A stretch of 64,000 nucleotides of DNA from Bacillota bacterium (GCA_023390335.1 JAEWCZ010000008.1:1-64000), one strand, 5' to 3'; positions 33,970 to 45,322 are shown, numbered from the stretch's first letter. Numbers and translations: made by a program. Notes: generated from the letters alone by a model not told the origin.

Positions 33970-35073
33970 ATGGATTATTCTGATCTATACAGTATTTATA
34001 CTACTGATATAAAGGAATTGAAAATTGAAATTCAAAGAAACATAAATACTTATTTAAACTATTCTTTACCTCTCTGCGCAATTTTAGCTGATAAAAGAAA
34101 ATACAGCTGGCTATTTGAACATTTTATAGAATTATACACATTATCAAATGAAAACAATAGTTTCTGGGTTGACTTTTTGGAAGATAGAGATTTTTATAAG
34201 GATGTTGCTGATTATGAAATAATAGATGCAAATATAATGAAAAATGAGAAGAGTATAATTGATTTTATTAAAGAAAAAATCAATGGTGGGTATTATCTAA
34301 TTATCCAATTAGATGAATTTTACCTACCTAATAAACGTGCATTTGGCCAAAATCATAAAATTCATCAAATAATGATCCATGGCTTCAATGATATCGGAAA
34401 AACAGTTAAAACAATTTCATTTAATAATAAATTAGATTTCACTACTCAAGAATATAAATATAGCGTAATATCTGATGCTTATAACAATGGCAAATTATTT
34501 TATAATGATAAATACCCGTGGGAGAAAAAAGAGAATGTGGAAATTATAAAGCCAATAGATTCTTATAATATAACTCAACGCAATTTAAATGCAATTCTTA
34601 ATGGAATAAAGAAGTATATTTCTGGAGAAGGCGACTATAATAAAATCCGTCCATTTAATATTGAAGTATTCGGTAAAAAAGCATGCTTCAATACTAAAGT
34701 GTTACGTGATATTCAATCTCATTTGAAGTGTGGGGAGAAAAATAATGCCTGTGTTGACTATAGGTATATCCACTTACTGTTTGAACATAAATTATTGATG
34801 CTGCATAGGTTAAATTATATTGCTAAACATTGTAATACAAATAGCGAATTAGAAGAATTAATTCAACATTACTCCAAAATAGTAAAAGCAACTGAAAAGT
34901 TGAAGTTTGTATTTTTAAAACAAACTTTAGTCGAAAGTAATTTTCAAACTATATCTAATCCAATTAGAAATAAAAGTACAATTGATAAAGCAATTGAATT
35001 ACTTACATTCATAGAGGAACATGAGAAACCGATTTTAATTGATTTTTGCAACTCGGTAGGACTAGATACATAA
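33970..35073 (+). CDS. BtrH-like protein (second copy), putative acyltransferase
   Basis: This 367-residue protein shares with the 21253 gene the pattern IIQLDEFYLPNK...NHKIHQIMIHGFND, here with His residues and a Gly-Phe-Asn-Asp turn. A candidate nucleophile is the Cys in YSLPLCAIL near residue 38. The C-terminal 200 residues are helical. Both proteins look like members of the cysteine-protease-fold BtrH group, but this one is more diverged and the call is tentative. Its position right after the carrier gene fits a role in unloading the carrier. The start has AAAGGGG, partly held in a GTTACC/GGTAAC pairing. Confidence 0.5.
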   Translation: MDYSDLYSIYTTDIKELKIEIQRNINTYLNYSLPLCAILADKRKYSWLFEHFIELYTLSNENNSFWVDFLEDRDFYKDVADYEIIDANIMKNEKSIIDFIKEKINGGYYLIIQLDEFYLPNKRAFGQNHKIHQIMIHGFNDIGKTVKTISFNNKLDFTTQEYKYSVISDAYNNGKLFYNDKYPWEKKENVEIIKPIDSYNITQRNLNAILNGIKKYISGEGDYNKIRPFNIEVFGKKACFNTKVLRDIQSHLKCGEKNNACVDYRYIHLLFEHKLLMLHRLNYIAKHCNTNSELEELIQHYSKIVKATEKLKFVFLKQTLVESNFQTISNPIRNKSTIDKAIELLTFIEEHEKPILIDFCNSVGLDT

Positions 35074-35093
35074 ATTAAGGAATAGTTCGACTA

Positions 35094-35669
35094 CTAAAAT
35101 CTCCAAAAATATATAAGACGAGGACCTTTGTCAAATTCAGGTCCAGTTCTTGGAATTTCAATTATTTTCTCTGGCTTTATGCCTAAGGTCCAATCTTCAA
35201 TAAGTTCCTTATCAATGGATCTATGTGCTCTATGACTTGGTTTTTCTTCTCCGCCTTCCCAATTATAAGGGAAACTTAAAACCGCCGTTTTTGAAATCCT
35301 CATAACTTCCCTGAATGCTCTACTTTGTTTATTATCTAGATGTTCCCAAACTTGCAAAGCAATGAGTAAATCATATTTCTTTTCATTTATAGGCCATGGT
35401 TTTGTGGTAGCATCGAAGGTAAAAACCTTACCCCGGGTTTTGTCAGGTTTTCCAAACTGGTCTTCCAGCGGATTTATAATTACATCTGAATTTTTAACAA
35501 TGGGTGATAACGCTGGCCCTAATTCTATAGCACTTGAAAAATTTTCATTTTGAATAACTTTTATTACTTCTTTGAAGTATTCCCATCGACCTATATAGTA
35601 TTTACCTCTTGGCCCTTCTAATAATTTCTCATAATCATCATAAGTCATCAAAGTTAACTTATCAGCCAA
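35094..35669 (-). CDS. Class I SAM-dependent methyltransferase-like protein
   Basis: This 191-residue protein has a Rossmann-type methyltransferase pattern: SSAIELGPALSPIV as motif I (ELGP rather than DxGxG), GKVFTFDATTKPWPI and KYDLLIALQVWEHLDNKQSR as the motif IV/V region, and AVLSFPYNWEG. It is convergent with the cluster, 20 bp after the second BtrH-like gene. It may belong to the pathway or to the flanking DNA. The substrate is unknown. Confidence 0.75.
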   Translation of the reverse strand: MADKLTLMTYDDYEKLLEGPRGKYYIGRWEYFKEVIKVIQNENFSSAIELGPALSPIVKNSDVIINPLEDQFGKPDKTRGKVFTFDATTKPWPINEKKYDLLIALQVWEHLDNKQSRAFREVMRISKTAVLSFPYNWEGGEEKPSHRAHRSIDKELIEDWTLGIKPEKIIEIPRTGPEFDKGPRLIYFWRF

Positions 35670-35822
35670 AATAACTCCCCCTTGCTATACGTAGAATAGT
35701 ATTTTTTACTATTTTTAACGGTACAAATCAAAATTATACATTCACAAATAATACTATATCTGGAAGATTTTTGTGTCAAGTTTTACACTTACCGCATTAC
35801 TATATTTCCAAGCTTTATGGAC

Positions 35823-35880
35823 AAAAAAGGGGACTGCTGCCCAGCGAATAAATTTATTCATTGTGCAACAGCCCCTTTTT
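35823..35880. terminator. Long bidirectional terminator
   Basis: AAAAAAGGGGACTGCTGCCC and the complementary GGGCTGTTGC part form a long imperfect stem closed by AATAAATTTATT. A-run and T-run flank it on each side. It probably ends the esterase transcript on the minus strand. Confidence 0.7.
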
Positions 35881-35922
35881 GCAATTATGAATTACATATT
35901 AATGAGGAGATATGTAATTTTT

Positions 35923-37998
<2,076 letters not shown>

Positions 37999-38040
37999 TT
38001 AAAAATGTTCCCATTTTAGACTTAACTGGGAAATGGTAAA

Positions 38041-39765
38041 TTATAAATGATTGTAAAATGTTTTTACATTATTACCTATTTTTGAATGTTGTTTCAAGGA
38101 ACCGTCCGGGTTTCTGCTGAATATGGAAATAAATTGCCATGCAAGTTCAGCGTCTACTATATGGACATCGTGGGCTTTACCATGAGCTAATGCGAAGTTG
38201 TAATAATTATTATGGGTGTCACTGCTATAAAATTTATGTATTGAGTATTTATAATCCGGGTATTGTTTGCACGGGTAAAGCACCTCAACAATATCACTCT
38301 CCACACCAATGCTGCATTCGGTATCGAGCGGTTTTTCAGGTGTTTCAAGGACCGGTATATTGTTATACTGTTTCCATGCATCATACTGGTATTGCTGACC
38401 CCGACCCCTGTAAATCGGATATTCCATTTCACGGGTCCCATAAACATACCATACCGGCATACGATAATTGTGTTTCTTTTGGAGTTCAAGTCCAATTGTT
38501 ATAGGACGCAAGTTGTTTTCCAGACTGAAGGTATCCTGGTCAAAAGGACCGGGGAAAGTATATGGCCACATGCTATCAATAGGAGCGATTGCAGCTATTA
38601 ATTCAGGATGCAACAATGCCATTACCTGAGACATGCCTGCACCATTTGAAAAGCCTGAAAGGTAAACTCTTGAACTGTCAATGGTATACTTAGCTTTTAT
38701 ATATTTTATTAAGGCCAGATAATATTCTTCATCGCTGGGCAAAGATTTATCCAGATTGAGGTTAAAATTGACTCCATTACTTGCTAAGGGATATACAGTA
38801 ATAAAGCCTTCTTTTTCACCGATTTCATGCCACTTACTCATATCGGCTGCTTTCATGGGGTTATCAAAAGCACCATGGCTGAAAATAAGCAAAGGTACCG
38901 GCTTTGACGGATTATCAAGAACACACTGGGGGACATGCTCCAGCCAGGTGTGAGTCATACCATCATTATCGCCCAGAGATGGGTTGTCAAGATGTTTTTC
39001 AAAATGGCAGTTTTCAAAATTTATCCGTCCGGATATATTTCCTTTTTCACAAGTATTAATCCGTCTTACGGTATAAAATAAATCAAACCATATTTTATTC
39101 ATTACAGTGTCAGTTAACTTGTTAAATTTTTTATCGTTAACATTAATTACTTTATGATAAGGGTTTATATCGTTGGTATACATTGTGCCTAAAGTACCCA
39201 AAGGTGTTTCTATATCTGATTTGTTTATGCTTTTATAATAGGAAACTATTGTGTCGGAACAGTTGAAAAGTATTGAAGGCATAGCTACGCTGTCGTTAAT
39301 GCTAATTTCGGGTAGTTTAGTGCCTCCGATAAGGGCTACGGCTGCAGTGGTTTCCGGGTGGAGTGCTGTGAATTCAAGGGCTGTTTCAACTCCGGAATCT
39401 AAGCCTATAACATAATGAACATCATTCATTACGCTCCATTTTCCGTTTAGTATCCCACGCGAGATATCTTTGTTTATAAGTTCTAAAAATGCAATATCGT
39501 TTTCATAATCATTGGAATTCTTTGTTGACCACCCATATTCACAGGGATTGGGGAAAATAAATAGAATATTATACTTCTCACCCAACTCGCACAAACCCGC
39601 GGTAATTAGCTCGGAAACCGAGGCTTCATCTGCTGAAGGACGTAGAATCATTATTGAAGATGGTTTGGTTAAATTATCCCATTCTTTATTTGGAGTAAGG
39701 ATATACGTTTCTCTTGTTTTATCTAGTATTTCAAATCGTTTTATAATTAAACTCAATTTTATCAC
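38041..39765 (-). CDS. Alpha/beta hydrolase, probable tandem esterase
   Basis: This 574-residue protein has no signal peptide. The C-terminal half (about 270-560) is a PHB-depolymerase/CE1-like hydrolase with GFSNGAGMSQVMAL (nucleophile Ser), VWYVYGTREMEYP, and a late HGKAHDVHIVD that could give the His. The N-terminal half shows a degenerate version of the same fold (ILFIFPNPCEYGW, VIGLDSGVETALEFTALHPE), where the nucleophile elbow reads GLDSG. It may be an intracellular esterase for oligosaccharide side groups. The GTG start is weakly supported. Confidence 0.75.
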   Translation of the reverse strand: MIKLSLIIKRFEILDKTRETYILTPNKEWDNLTKPSSIMILRPSADEASVSELITAGLCELGEKYNILFIFPNPCEYGWSTKNSNDYENDIAFLELINKDISRGILNGKWSVMNDVHYVIGLDSGVETALEFTALHPETTAAVALIGGTKLPEISINDSVAMPSILFNCSDTIVSYYKSINKSDIETPLGTLGTMYTNDINPYHKVINVNDKKFNKLTDTVMNKIWFDLFYTVRRINTCEKGNISGRINFENCHFEKHLDNPSLGDNDGMTHTWLEHVPQCVLDNPSKPVPLLIFSHGAFDNPMKAADMSKWHEIGEKEGFITVYPLASNGVNFNLNLDKSLPSDEEYYLALIKYIKAKYTIDSSRVYLSGFSNGAGMSQVMALLHPELIAAIAPIDSMWPYTFPGPFDQDTFSLENNLRPITIGLELQKKHNYRMPVWYVYGTREMEYPIYRGRGQQYQYDAWKQYNNIPVLETPEKPLDTECSIGVESDIVEVLYPCKQYPDYKYSIHKFYSSDTHNNYYNFALAHGKAHDVHIVDAELAWQFISIFSRNPDGSLKQHSKIGNNVKTFYNHL

Positions 39766-40242
39766 TCATTCCAAATTAGATTTGATTTTCTGTAGCACTA
39801 AAGTTGAAAATTAGAAGCATGTAATTAAAATCCTTAGCTCGTTTACAAAAATAAAGGTAGTGGTGATATAGTTGCTGCTTAAAATTGCAATATCGATTTA
39901 GCAACCTAATGCAATTTTATCTTATCCTGTTGCCAATGTCAATATATAGTAAAACATGTATGGTAAACAAAGCCTAAACTACTTGAAATAAGTGTATTGC
40001 TAAAGTGGAATATATACAGCTCTACATGTTTGTGATTGACAGAATATACATGTATATCTATAATAATTTTGTTGGTAAAACGAAATAGCAAACAATGTGA
40101 ATATATTTCTAAAATAAAGCAAATCTTATGAGGATTGTTTATCCCTAATTCTTGCGTTCATACAAATGTTTACATAATAGTTTTAGTGGATAAGCTTTCT
40201 GATACCGACATTAAATAATATAATATATCCTGTACTGAGGAG
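39766..40242. other. Intergenic region without a recognisable gene
   Basis: This 477-bp AT-rich gap lies between the divergent hydrolase and MFS genes. I see no gene, strong hairpin or repeat. It should hold both promoters; TAATATAATATATCC near 40215 is a possible -10 region for the MFS gene. Confidence 0.5.
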
Positions 40243-41481
40243 GTGGCTCCGTCGAAAACGTCTTTAAATAATAATAAAAGCATCTTGTGGAGCAAAGCAT
40301 TTATTTTTTTGATTGCTGTAAGTTTCATAACGGCTACGGGATTTAATATGGTCTACACAGTTATTTCTAAGTATTCAATGGATATTCAGAATTCACTGGC
40401 TATCGCAGGTGTAATATCGGGCATTTTTTCTGTCGCTGCATTAGTCATGCGCCCATTTGCAGGAATGATGGTAGATATATTTAACAAAAAGAACTTATGC
40501 ATCGCAGCAAACGTGGTTATTGGGTTGTCAGTCCTAGGGTATTCTTTTTCTTCAAGCATTCCGGTACTTTTCTCTTTTAGGGTGCTTCATGGTATTGCAT
40601 TTGGCGTCAGCAGTACGGTGAATATCGCTCTTGCTACCAGGTTTATTCCCAAGGACCGCTTGGGAGAAGGAATAGGCTACTATGGAATAGGGCAGGTAGT
40701 GGCATCTATTATTGGGCCAAATATAGGGATATACGTTGCTGACAAATATGGGTTTCAGACATTGTTTATTGTCATTGCTTTGTTGTCCTTTATAGGGGCG
40801 GCATTGCTGCTGTGTTTAAAGTACCCTGTTGAAGAAAAAGCCGCTGAAAATGTCAAAGTAAGAAGTAAGCTAACAATTGATTCCTTAATTGCCAAAGAGG
40901 GTATCCTTTATGCCGTAATGGGGGGGATGTTTTCCTTTGGAAACGGATTAGTAAGCTCGTTTTTAATTCTATTGGGGAAAGAAAGAAACATTACAAACAT
41001 TGGAATATTTTTTTCGGTGGGGGCGGTTGTAGTTTTCCTTTTGCGCCTCTTTGTAGGACGGATCGTGGATAAAAAAGGCTTAACCATTACAGTAAATATT
41101 TCATTGATAGTTTCCGCTATTTCAATGGCGTTGATAGGAGTTGCACCCACACTTGGACTGCTGATAGTTGCATCCGTATTGAAGTCTATAGGGCAAGGCG
41201 GAGGCCAGTTGTCACTTCAAGCAGAGAGTATCAAGAGAGTAAGTCCAAGCAGGGTCGGGGTAGCAACCAGTACATTTTATATTGGCGCAGACATTGGGCA
41301 AGGATTGGGACCTATTATTGGTGGCGGAATTTCGCAATATTTTAATTATACCACAATGTTTGTGTCGTGCTCTGTGCTTATGTTGGTTTCAATGGTGGTA
41401 TTTAATGTTTATCAGGGGAAAATAAAATATACTGTAAATAGCGAAACACTTGAAATTGAAGCGGGGCAGGAGAGGGTGTAG
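40243..41481 (+). CDS. MFS transporter
   Basis: This 412-residue membrane protein has about 12 helices and the major facilitator pattern: the loop 2-3 motif AALVMRPFAGMMVDIFNKKN and the repeat in LLRLFVGRIVDKKG. ATRFIPKDRLGEGIGYYGIG and TFYIGADIGQGLGPIIGGG fit drug-efflux-type MFS proteins. The substrate is unknown. The GTG start at 40243 overlaps its GAGGAGG site, so the real start may be slightly downstream, such as TTG near 40285. A NUDIX gene follows 14 nt later. Confidence 0.88.
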   Translation: MAPSKTSLNNNKSILWSKAFIFLIAVSFITATGFNMVYTVISKYSMDIQNSLAIAGVISGIFSVAALVMRPFAGMMVDIFNKKNLCIAANVVIGLSVLGYSFSSSIPVLFSFRVLHGIAFGVSSTVNIALATRFIPKDRLGEGIGYYGIGQVVASIIGPNIGIYVADKYGFQTLFIVIALLSFIGAALLLCLKYPVEEKAAENVKVRSKLTIDSLIAKEGILYAVMGGMFSFGNGLVSSFLILLGKERNITNIGIFFSVGAVVVFLLRLFVGRIVDKKGLTITVNISLIVSAISMALIGVAPTLGLLIVASVLKSIGQGGGQLSLQAESIKRVSPSRVGVATSTFYIGADIGQGLGPIIGGGISQYFNYTTMFVSCSVLMLVSMVVFNVYQGKIKYTVNSETLEIEAGQERV

Positions 41482-41495
41482 AGGGGGAGCTTTCT

Positions 41496-41918
41496 ATGAG
41501 ATATGAAAAATCATGCGGAGCAATTGTGTATAGAGACTATAACGACACTATTGAGTTTTTGTCAGTAAAAAGTAAAATCCACGGTCATTGGGGCTTTCCA
41601 AAAGGTCACATTGAAGAAGGAGAAAGTGAGCAGGAAGCCGCGAAAAGAGAAGTAATGGAAGAGACAGAATTAATCATTACCCTATGTAGCGATTACAAGG
41701 CAAGCGTAAAATACTATTCAGCAGAATATACTTGTAAGGAAGTTGTCTACTTTATTGGAAAATCTTTAAGTGAATATATAAATATTCAGAAGGAAGAAAT
41801 CGAGGATTTCAAATGGCTTAGTTACAACGATATGCTTGAAATAATAACTTTCGATAATGATAAAAATATTTTGAGAGAGGTCAAAAATTATATGGAGAAT
41901 AAGGGCTTTAATTTATAG
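41496..41918 (+). CDS. NUDIX hydrolase
   Basis: This 140-residue protein has the NUDIX box GHIEEGESEQEAAKREVMEETEL (split: GHIEEGESEQEAAKR then EVMEETE), which binds the metal and hydrolyses nucleoside diphosphates linked to a second group. MRYEKSCGAIVYRD and GHWGFPKG suggest the diadenosine tetraphosphate hydrolase-like group. It is probably co-transcribed with the MFS gene. Cleaning of Ap4A or oxidised nucleotides is the likely role. Confidence 0.9.
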   Translation: MRYEKSCGAIVYRDYNDTIEFLSVKSKIHGHWGFPKGHIEEGESEQEAAKREVMEETELIITLCSDYKASVKYYSAEYTCKEVVYFIGKSLSEYINIQKEEIEDFKWLSYNDMLEIITFDNDKNILREVKNYMENKGFNL

Positions 41919-41964
41919 TTTATATTGAAGAAATTGCTGGTCATGGGGAAATATTAGTTCCTAT

Positions 41965-41990
41965 CTCATGTGTAATACAATACACATGAG
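41965..41990 (+). terminator. Hairpin after the NUDIX gene
   Basis: CTCATGTGTA and TACACATGAG form a 10-bp stem, with only a weak T-rich tail. A second hairpin, TGTTGCC-AAGG-GGCAACA, lies at 42056-42073, and its right arm can also pair with the following TTGCCC. Confidence 0.6.
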
Positions 41991-42102
41991 AATAGCATTT
42001 ACACCTACAACAACTACTGACTTTCCCATAGTATTTAATATATCTTACTAATTTTTGTTGCCAAGGGGCAACACTTGCCCACCAAGAAAAAATTATCAAA
42101 AC

Positions 42103-42136
42103 AAAACCCTATAACCATTTTGATTATAGGGTTTTT
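42103..42136. terminator. Terminator next to the distal tRNA-Arg fragment
   Basis: AAAACCCTATAA and TTATAGGGTTTTT form a 12-bp stem with flanking A and T runs. On the minus strand it directly follows the tRNA fragment at 42136-42160. Confidence 0.8.
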
Positions 42137-42160
42137 AGTACGCCCGATATGATTTGAACG
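42136..42160 (-). repeat. Degenerate 3'-end fragment of tRNA-Arg
   Basis: Twenty-one of 25 bases match the 3' end of the tRNA-Arg at 45375-45451 (CCA end, acceptor strand and part of the T arm). It looks like an old attachment-site remnant. It is too short and diverged to be a functional tRNA. Confidence 0.65.
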
Positions 42161-42237
42161 CTAAATAATTCGTTTGCCCTTGACCAGTCAAACCAAGAAC
42201 AAAAGGATTCTAAGCCGCTTTTACAATAAGAAAATTA

Positions 42238-43158
42238 TTAGCCAACATTATATATTTTAAATTTATTGTTTTTATCAAAAGCCACTAAACGACCGTTTGA
42301 AAATCCATCATAAGAGTCTTTACCACTGGCAGCCATACTAATGATCTGAGTGAACCCTTTAATTTTAGAAGGTGAATTCTTCTTATCTCCCCATTGTTTC
42401 CAAGTCCACACATTTCCGGTACCATCAATTACATACGCTTCCATTCTTCCAGCTTCAATTGATTTTGCACCTGTGAAGCCTTTTATTTGCACGGGCTTCG
42501 GAGCTCCTTCACTATCAAAACTCCATTGCCATACTGTATTGTCCTTTTTTAGAGCTAAGCCATTACTAGCTCCAGATGAGATTTGTTTGACATTTTTCAA
42601 CCCAGTTATTTGAGTTAATGGCTTCTTTTTAACAAAATCTGCTATAACAGCCTCATCACGCCACTGCCAAACTGTTCCATCACTTTTCAGAGCTATAACA
42701 TAAAAATCTTTTATTGATATACTGGTTACACCAGAAAGACCTTCTACTTTAAAGACTTGAAGATTGTTGTTAACACCCCAGACTGATCCGTCGGTTTTTA
42801 AAGCATACATTCCTTCAGAGCCTATACTAATAGATTTTACCGTACCCAATTTATCAAGCTTCTTTTTGGTATTAGGATTATCCTGATAATAGTACACATA
42901 TCCTGATTTATCCATAACCCAAAGACCAAAGTAAACATCATCTGCAGCCATTTTTACATTAGATACTTTTTTAATTTGAACCAGATTACTGCTATTAGGC
43001 TGAGTAACATACAATTTACCGTCGCTTGTGGTAAAGTACACTTCATTACCACCGCCAATTACTGATGAATATTTGGTTGCGACAGCAAAAGTACTGATTG
43101 ATAAGCTGAGTATGACAATTATTACAGTTAATACAGAAAAGAATTTCCTTGAATTCAT
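42238..43158 (-). CDS. Secreted RCC1-like repeat protein
   Basis: This 306-residue protein starts with a signal peptide (KFFSVLTVIIVILSLSISTF, cut near AVA). The rest is about six RCC1-like blade repeats of roughly 45 residues, with the recurrent pattern ALKSDGTVWQW...G...ISxG (YALKTDGSVWGV, IALKSDGTVWQW, LALKKDNTVWQW). It should fold as a secreted beta-propeller, probably for binding. It lies between two tRNA-Arg end fragments, in a small islet. Confidence 0.85.
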   Translation of the reverse strand: MNSRKFFSVLTVIIVILSLSISTFAVATKYSSVIGGGNEVYFTTSDGKLYVTQPNSSNLVQIKKVSNVKMAADDVYFGLWVMDKSGYVYYYQDNPNTKKKLDKLGTVKSISIGSEGMYALKTDGSVWGVNNNLQVFKVEGLSGVTSISIKDFYVIALKSDGTVWQWRDEAVIADFVKKKPLTQITGLKNVKQISSGASNGLALKKDNTVWQWSFDSEGAPKPVQIKGFTGAKSIEAGRMEAYVIDGTGNVWTWKQWGDKKNSPSKIKGFTQIISMAASGKDSYDGFSNGRLVAFDKNNKFKIYNVG

Positions 43159-43241
43159 ATATTTTATCCCCCTAAATGTGTGATAGATAAAGGTATTTTA
43201 TATTATAATGTATAAATATGCAAGAAAAAGGTGGGAAACAC

Positions 43242-43278
43242 AAAAAAGCTTGTAACCCTAACGGCTACAAGCTTTTTT
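43242..43278. terminator. Terminator next to the proximal tRNA-Arg fragment
   Basis: AAAAAAGCTTGTA and TACAAGCTTTTTT form a 13-bp stem flanked by A and T runs. On the minus strand it directly follows the tRNA fragment at 43280-43329, and it lies upstream of the RCC1-like gene. Confidence 0.85.
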
Positions 43279-43279
43279 C

Positions 43280-43329
43280 TGGTACGCCCGACACGATTCG
43301 AACGTGCGACCTGCGGTTTAGGAAACCGA
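43280..43329 (-). repeat. 50-bp exact copy of the tRNA-Arg 3' end
   Basis: These 50 bases are identical to 45375-45424, from the CCA end through the T arm and variable region to the anticodon loop. Identity then stops. This is the picture left when an element integrates into a tRNA 3' end, so it is a probable att site. The next 190 bp contain no gene I can see. Confidence 0.85.
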
Positions 43330-43517
43330 TATAAATATAAATCTACAAAGCCCTAGTATGATAAGAATTTAACTATTACCACAGCCTGGTTGAAGTAAGC
43401 TTGGAATGTAAAGATTTGGCACTAAAAGGATATTAAGGCCAGATCGATTAAAGGAAATACCCTGGTCAATTAGTAAAATAGATTCAGGATATTAATTAAA
43501 TTGTTTATTTTATATAA

Positions 43518-44483
43518 TTATTTACTCATATACGCATCAATATAACCTTTTGCAAATTGTACCAAATCATTATAATTATCGTAGTATGAAACATCACTGT
43601 TGACAAATTTGTAGGAGCTTAAGCAATAATTTACTCCATCAAGGTCGAAAGAGATATGTTTTATGTGAACAATTCCTTTAGGCTTCTTGGTGGCATCTTG
43701 ATAAGCCTTATATCCAATTATTGTCCACTGGTAATCAGGTCTGATATCATCAAAATATGAACATTTAACTCCTTTATAAACGAAGTCACTGATTGGAACT
43801 AATGTTTTAGACTTAGACTTTTTACTATCAGTTATTTTCGACATTCCCAGAATTATTTGTGTTGTATCTGTGAATTGGCCGTCTGGTGAATATGATAGTG
43901 TAAGATATCTTAACGGGTTAAATTTTTCCAGACTTTTAAATACGGAATCATCTTTAATGCTTTGCAACGGCGTGTCTGAATTCCCTAAAGCCATTAAATC
44001 ACTTGCTTTGCCTGTCAGGCGAATATCTACAGATGCTTGATTTTGAGAATTTGAGTTAATAACTTCAGGCATAAAGGGTTTAAAACCGATTTTATCTATC
44101 AGTTCACTTTCGCTGAACTGGTTAATGGGTATGCCACCATAATTGTTAGCATCAAGGACCGCATCTGCGTTCTTTTCGACAACAGCATAAGTATCGCCCC
44201 GCTTTTCAAGAGTAAATATGTTTTGAACCAATTGGGTTATGGAATTTCTCACCTCTGCCGAAGCCGCAATTGTCCCACCTATAGTGATTGCAACAATACA
44301 TGTAAACAGGGTGACATACCTGAATGAAGACGTTTTTGGCTTAGGCAATCTATTTTTAGTCAGCGTTTCTTTTTTTTGCATAAACTTTAATATTGCCGCT
44401 TCGCTGATATTATTTGTTGGAGCAGCAGCCTCGTTTTTAAAAAATTCAGATAAATTCTTATTAAAATCATTATTCATTTTCAT
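43518..44483 (-). CDS. Membrane-anchored anti-sigma-like protein
   Basis: This 321-residue protein has a cytoplasmic N-terminus of about 50 residues, one membrane helix (YVTLFTCIVAITIGGTIAAS) and an extracytoplasmic part of about 250 residues. It lies 7 nt behind an ECF sigma factor gene, the usual place for its anti-sigma factor. No zinc-binding HxxxCxxC is visible. The outer domain may sense a surface or envelope signal. Function is inferred from topology and context. Confidence 0.75.
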   Translation of the reverse strand: MKMNNDFNKNLSEFFKNEAAAPTNNISEAAILKFMQKKETLTKNRLPKPKTSSFRYVTLFTCIVAITIGGTIAASAEVRNSITQLVQNIFTLEKRGDTYAVVEKNADAVLDANNYGGIPINQFSESELIDKIGFKPFMPEVINSNSQNQASVDIRLTGKASDLMALGNSDTPLQSIKDDSVFKSLEKFNPLRYLTLSYSPDGQFTDTTQIILGMSKITDSKKSKSKTLVPISDFVYKGVKCSYFDDIRPDYQWTIIGYKAYQDATKKPKGIVHIKHISFDLDGVNYCLSSYKFVNSDVSYYDNYNDLVQFAKGYIDAYMSK

Positions 44484-44490
44484 ACTCCTT

Positions 44491-45048
44491 TCAAATCTGA
44501 TTATAATTTTCGCCTTTTGTAAAATCCGTTACCTGGTCTTCAAGCTTTTTGTGTAATACTGTACGGGCATAAAACAGTCTGGTTTTTACAGTAGCTTCAA
44601 GAGTATGTGTTATTTTTGCAATTTCTTTGATAGACATTTCGTTGAAATAATATAATACAATTACTGTTTTTAAATTAGCGGACAGTTCGTTCACAGAAGT
44701 ACGAAGCTTACTGTAGGTCATGGATTTCTGCACCTGTTCCTCAAAACCATTTCCGCATGTGTTTTGTGCTTCTTTAGGCAGAATTTTTGAGTATTGTTTT
44801 ACCATTCTCCACCCAACTCGCGTCAGTATCCTGTAAAACCAGACATTAAATGCAGCAGGACACTTTAAAGACTTTATTTGCTCCATACAACTCACAAAAG
44901 TTTCTTGAACAATATCTTCCGAAAGTCCTCTTTTTCCCGATATAAGGTATGCGGTACCAAAGGCTTTTGGCTCGATATATGTGAATAGTTCTTTGAAAGC
45001 TTCAGTATTACCCAGCTGGCATTTTTCTATTGTGTCATTTAGATTCAA
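44491..45048 (-). CDS. ECF-type RNA polymerase sigma factor
   Basis: This 185-residue sigma-70 family protein has region 2 (IVQETFVSCMEQIKSLKC, then FNVWFYRILTRVGWRMVKQY) and region 4 (NLKTVIVLYYFNEMSIKEIA, KITHTLEATVKTRLFYARTV). It pairs with the anti-sigma-like gene that follows after 7 nt. I prefer the TTG start at 45048 because AAAGGAG lies 8 nt upstream; the ATG at 45066 would overlap that site. It lies within the tRNA-Arg-bounded islet. Confidence 0.9.
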   Translation of the reverse strand: MNLNDTIEKCQLGNTEAFKELFTYIEPKAFGTAYLISGKRGLSEDIVQETFVSCMEQIKSLKCPAAFNVWFYRILTRVGWRMVKQYSKILPKEAQNTCGNGFEEQVQKSMTYSKLRTSVNELSANLKTVIVLYYFNEMSIKEIAKITHTLEATVKTRLFYARTVLHKKLEDQVTDFTKGENYNQI

Positions 45049-45322
45049 TTTATCATCTCCTTTCATCTGTAAGGGACCCTTTAAATATAAAGAGCAATGA
45101 ACAATAAGAAGGTTCTGTAAGAATTATAAATTTTTTAAACGGGAAAGAATACTGTATTTTGATTTCACAATGAACAGGCTGCAGCATAAACGGACAGTAT
45201 CTGCAACCACTAAACCCGTAAAATAAAAACACATCTCGTTGTATCACTAAAGCCAAGCAGGGCTCTGAAAAAGTTGTCTGACTTTTTGGGAAAGGAGGAT
45301 GAACGGCGAATCGGTATAAAAG

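Noticed and set aside
42056..42081. Overlapping GTTGCC/GGCAAC and GGGCAA/TTGCCC hairpins as a riboswitch
   Set aside because: The arms are only 6-7 bp, no plus-strand gene lies downstream, and no further structure is visible.
43280..43329. A second functional tRNA-Arg
   Set aside because: Only the 3' 50 bases are present; the D arm and the 5' acceptor strand are missing.
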